Shown here one piece after another: positions 20,570 to 23,439 of a stretch of 23,439 nt of DNA (its first letter is position 1; each line of letters starts with the position of its first letter). The notes below the pieces were generated by a model that searched no databases, was not told where the DNA came from, and worked only from the letters and a program-made list of their open reading frames with translations. This DNA comes from Bugula neritina. Taxonomy: Eukaryota; Bryozoa; Gymnolaemata; Cheilostomatida; Bugulidae. The DNA is taken from the NCBI GenBank assembly GCA_964035545.1, contig CAXIUT010000020.1, forward strand, positions 1-23,439. The letters run 5' to 3'. The translations under genes and the position numbers were made by a program.

Positions 20570-21950
20570 TTCATTGAATTTCTATCTATTTTTTTCTATT
20601 CGACAATATTTTTAGCTTTATTAGCGACTTTTAAAGTACTTACTGCATATCTTCTATAAAATTTATTATCAGTAATACCAATAATAGAAGGAGGATAAGC
20701 TATAGTTAGTTTGGTTTCCTGAGAAGCAAAGTATAAATTCATGAACTCTCCCTCAAGATCTTTTGCTATCGGATAGAGTAAAGGGTCTTTCACATCTTAA
20801 GGTATTTTATTTTAGGAAGGTAACATATTTCTCATAACAGTTACTCCTCTAAAGAAATCACCCTGAGAATCTTTGAAATTAATTTTTTCCATTATTTTTA
20901 TGATATTTATCTTCTAGAAAGTTTAGAAAGGATCAATAAGATAAACCATTGAAGTTTTTTACAAAATAATGCAAAGCGAATATCCAAGATCTATAACTTT
21001 AACTCCAAAAGATAGCTTATTATCATCGTCATAATATAGTTCTCTCTTTTCATCTCCAGAATAAAGCCTCTAGCTACCTCTAAAATTCTTATATCCACTC
21101 ATCAAATCACCTTTAAAGAAAGTTAGCCACCTCTGATTAGGTTATTCCTCTTCATCATCATAGTAAACCATCACAAAACATAAGATATCACGAGCTTCAA
21201 GAGGCAAATTAGATCGTGAAAGTAACTGTTAGGGTGAACCATGAATATTGATCCTGAAGACATCAATAATATAACTTTTATCGTAGAGAAAGTAATCATG
21301 CTTTGGAAAACTCATATCCAATTTGTTCAGCCAGATCTCCAACTTTTGTAATATCAATAAGTTGTGTCCAATTATCGACATACCTGTGCATTATTCTATT
21401 CCTTCTATTTTGACAAATTTAGTTTATTTCATATTAGCCAGATTGATATTGACTACAAATGCTTATCCCTCAAAGTTCCAAGTCATTAGTTGATGATCTC
21501 CAAACCATTTGAAGTGTTGGCAGTTATGGATATTAGGCATAGGCAAGAGAGTCAATTTTGGTAGTTAAGCCATTTTCATAATTTGAATAAGAGAATCAGT
21601 GCAAATAGCAAGCAACTCTTCAGTTGAAGACAAAAACAACTAACCACTAAAGCTAATTGTACCCATTTCTTTCATCTCTTCCTTCCCTTCTCTCAAAAAT
21701 CTATCCATCACTTCGACTTTATATACAGCCACTTCATTTTACATAGCTCTGAGAACAACTTCATATCGATTGGAATATTCTACATACAATAAGCAATACA
21801 TAAATTGTAGATAGATTGGTCATGGACACCGATTTTATTGTTGATGGTGTTATGTATTAATTTTTTATCTATTTTGTTGAAGTTCTATGAAGATTGGTTG
21901 GCTTTTATTCTTTTATCTATAATTTATTCTGAATCCTAGTGCAGGAACAT
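20570..21950 (-). CDS. Beta-propeller-like part of Nup214/Nup159-type protein
   Basis: ATG 21950 (MFLHEDSEEIIDKRIKANQS) opens exon 1; a 20-nt intron (21780-21799) joins to a long exon 2. Read as beta strands and turns it looks like a WD-type propeller: NKIGVHDQSIYNLEYSNRYE, MENEVAVYKVE, FSGELFLSSTEELLAICTDS, FKWFGDHQLMTWNFEGEAFV, WLTFFKGDLMSGYKNF, FGVKVIDLGYSLCIILEKTS, GEFMNLYFASQETKLTIAYP. About 450 residues with no enzyme motif. A propeller followed by coiled coil and FG-like tail is the layout of Nup214/Nup159, which anchors the mRNA-export helicase on the cytoplasmic pore face. After about 20560 the protein signal moves through all three frames (EGEIKIKIEK; KEIERIDVKTVSKKEAEKKF; then EKIE repeats). 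The assignment rests on architecture more than residue identity. Confidence 0.6.
21780..21799 (-). other. Micro-intron, 20 nt, nucleoporin-like gene
   Basis: Minus strand GTATTGCTTATTGTATGTAG. Removal links the ATG exon to exon 2 (IYNL-EYSNRYEVVL), whereas exon 2 alone has TGA just upstream. Confidence 0.75.
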
Positions 21951-22137
21951 GTATTTAGGTAGGGATTATTCCATGAATAAATGATATCTATTTAATAATT
22001 AAAGCTCTTGATTATATCAAGTATAAATAATACAAAAATAATGTTTAAGTTAGATAAAATTAGTTCTAATTTAAAAAATTAATTTAAATTATTTATTAGA
22101 ATAATATTGATTAAATAAAGATTGATTATGTGATTGA

Positions 22138-23212
22138 TCAATATTTTCTGATATTTTGTGATTAATAAAGATTTTTTTATTTTTTAAAGGCTGATGAAGC
22201 ATTGTTTTGGTTCATATTTTCTGATAGAAATTGATTTCCTTGATAAATATTCTGTGATGTTTGATGATATGGGTCATTATATTATCTTTTATTTTAAGGA
22301 TATTTCTCTTATTTTAATTTTTTAAATTACTACCATGAATGATATCCACTTTTTTTGAATGATTTGAAAGTTTATGCAGCCTTATTGATTTTTGTAGCCC
22401 ACAGAATAGCACACATTTTAGTTGGACAATAAAATTACCATATTTTGTATTCAGAAAAATTGATAGTTAAAGTGCTCTAATTGACATCTAATTTCTTGAT
22501 ATCAAACAAAGAGAGAAGCATTTTAGGTTAGCAAAGAGAGAAGCATTTTAGGTTTAGGTATATCTCGTTATGATTAAAAAGGCAATTTTACGGATTATGG
22601 TAACTATCTTGCATACCCAATTGAGAAGTCATTCAAAATGAGAAATCGGTCATGAGTCATTACAAATGTTTATTGGCATTTTGGAAGGATAGAGTATGTA
22701 TAGTTTTTACCATTTATAATTTGAGTAAATGGTTTTTTTCTTATATAAGATGAAATTTATGAATGTGATATTTTTTATTGATCATATCCTTTAAGTTAAA
22801 AGTTTTTTTATTTGCCTATTTTAAGGAGAGGCAGCTAAAAATAAATATTATTTGGAACTGTTAATGCAACTTTTGGCATATTCGAAAACATACCTAAAGG
22901 TTGATTCGAGTGATTCTTTAGATAAAAGTCATCTTGAACAGTAGGCATAAATTGATTAAACTGAGGTTGCCTAAAGTTATTTTGAAGTTAAATTTATCTG
23001 TTCTTGTTTTAAATTTGAATTGCCTTCAAATTATCTCTCATGTAGTATCCATGTAAGATGGATGGAGTGTGGATATCGTGGACTCTTGAACATAGTTTTT
23101 GTTTCTTGTAGCTAGTTTTGATTCGATGGCTTTGTTCGCTTGACTAGAATGAAGTTGGTTAGGATGTGAAACTTGAACTAGAGGAGTACAAGGTTGACTA
23201 TCTTGCAAACAT
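22138..23212 (-). CDS. PH-like-domain protein, frame broken or spliced
   Basis: ATG 23212 (MFARESTLYSSSSSFTSEPT) begins a Ser-rich, Gln/Asn-rich leader of about 110 residues. A beta-rich region follows: NGKNYTYSILPKCQETFVM, THDRFLILNDFSIGYARELP, then KKLDVNESTLTINFSEYKIW and EFYCPTKMCAILWATKINKA. The order of strands and the closing Trp-containing helix suggest a PH-like fold (lipid or protein binding). A charged tail ends KEKNLYESQNIRKY at TGA 22138-22140. The front and back halves are in different frames. Either a 28-nt intron at 22564-22591 or loss of one copy of a 25-bp tandem duplication at 22507-22554 restores one frame (about 349 aa). A GTATGT segment near 22892 could be a further in-phase intron. 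Low certainty on the fold, higher on it being a gene. Confidence 0.6.
22507..22554. repeat. 25-bp tandem duplication inside a gene
   Basis: Two copies of a 23-bp sequence beginning CAAAGAGAGAAGCATTTT, spaced 25 bp apart. The extra 25 bp shifts the frame of the surrounding minus-strand gene unless it is compensated. Confidence 0.9.
22564..22591 (-). other. Candidate 28-nt intron, PH-like gene
   Basis: Minus strand begins GTAAAATTGCC and ends CATAACGAG. Removal brings the N-terminal frame into the C-terminal frame (ELPES-IYLNLKCFSLCEPKM). Its CGAG end is weaker than the TAG or CAG of the other introns. Confidence 0.4.
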
Positions 23213-23351
23213 TAAAAATATATAATATTTTAATTTGTAGATTTATTTCTTAAGTAGTTTTATTTATTTTGATATTTATTATCAATGTATCAGACAAGAT
23301 GATTTGAAATTCTCTAAATTGTTAATCTAGTTTATCAATACAACAATCCAT

Positions 23352-23439
23352 GGGGTTGGGGTTGGGGTTGGGGTTGGGGTTGGGGTTGGGGTTGGGGTTG
23401 GGGGTTGGGGTTGGGGTTGGGGTTGGGGTTGGGGTTGGG
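23352..23439. repeat. Right telomere, (GGGGTT)n
   Basis: About 15 G4T2 units to the last base, starting after CAATCCAT, with one G5T2 variant near 23400. Oriented as a right chromosome end. Confidence 0.98.

Noticed and set aside
1-23439. tRNA, rRNA or transposon genes
   Set aside because: No cloverleaf-like, rRNA-like, transposase or terminal inverted repeat signal was recognised on either strand.

Overview
This window looks like macronuclear DNA of a ciliate. It starts with (CCCCAA)n and ends with (GGGGTT)n, so both ends are telomeres. It is very AT-rich, gene-dense and cut by tiny GT..AG introns (mostly 20-23 nt). TAA and TAG occur all through the reading frames and only TGA ends genes. 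In conserved proteins these codons stand where glutamate is expected: the kinase APE motif is GCT-CCT-TAA, and the eIF2B C-terminus reads EIFEEYYH with both middle Glu as TAG TAA. Glutamine is still CAA/CAG at conserved sites. UAR=Glu is the peritrich nuclear code (table 30), so the best guess is an oligohymenophorean ciliate of the peritrich group (Vorticella/Carchesium type), not Tetrahymena or Paramecium (UAR=Gln). All translations here use UAR=Glu.

Left unit (1-8530): telomere; an unrecognised minus-strand gene (208-1248); a plus-strand gene with a signal-like start (1448-2640); a small basic minus-strand gene (3050-3475); a plus-strand coding zone whose exons I could not join (3647-4734); a CAMK-like protein kinase with a PH-like N-terminus (4851-6199); an E2F/DP-family transcription factor of DP type (6378-7340, minus); and a four-intron leucine-rich-repeat protein (7496-8315). 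The unit then ends in a full-length (GGGGTT)n tract (8429-8530), oriented as its right telomere. It could stand alone as an 8.5-kb chromosome.

Right unit (8529-23439): it begins inside a minus-strand gene whose reading frame runs straight into the internal telomere. Then come a large coiled-coil gene (9442-12060, minus) divergent from a STIL/Ana2/SAS-5-like centriole-assembly gene (12529-14599, plus); an eIF2B-beta-like gene (14746-15762, minus); a Ser/Thr/Asn-rich protein (15898-16371, plus); a very long nucleoporin-like locus (16430-21950, minus) with an N-terminal beta-propeller-like part and a long acidic, FG-like, minisatellite-containing C-terminal part; a PH-like gene (22138-23212, minus); and the right telomere.

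The genes are housekeeping, cell-cycle, centriole and nuclear-pore genes packed head-to-head and tail-to-tail with 58-470 bp spacers. They do not form an operon-like pathway. The main oddities are the internal telomere joined to a broken gene, the reassigned code, the micro-introns, and the coding minisatellites in the nucleoporin-like gene. No rRNA, tRNA, transposase or CRISPR array was seen.
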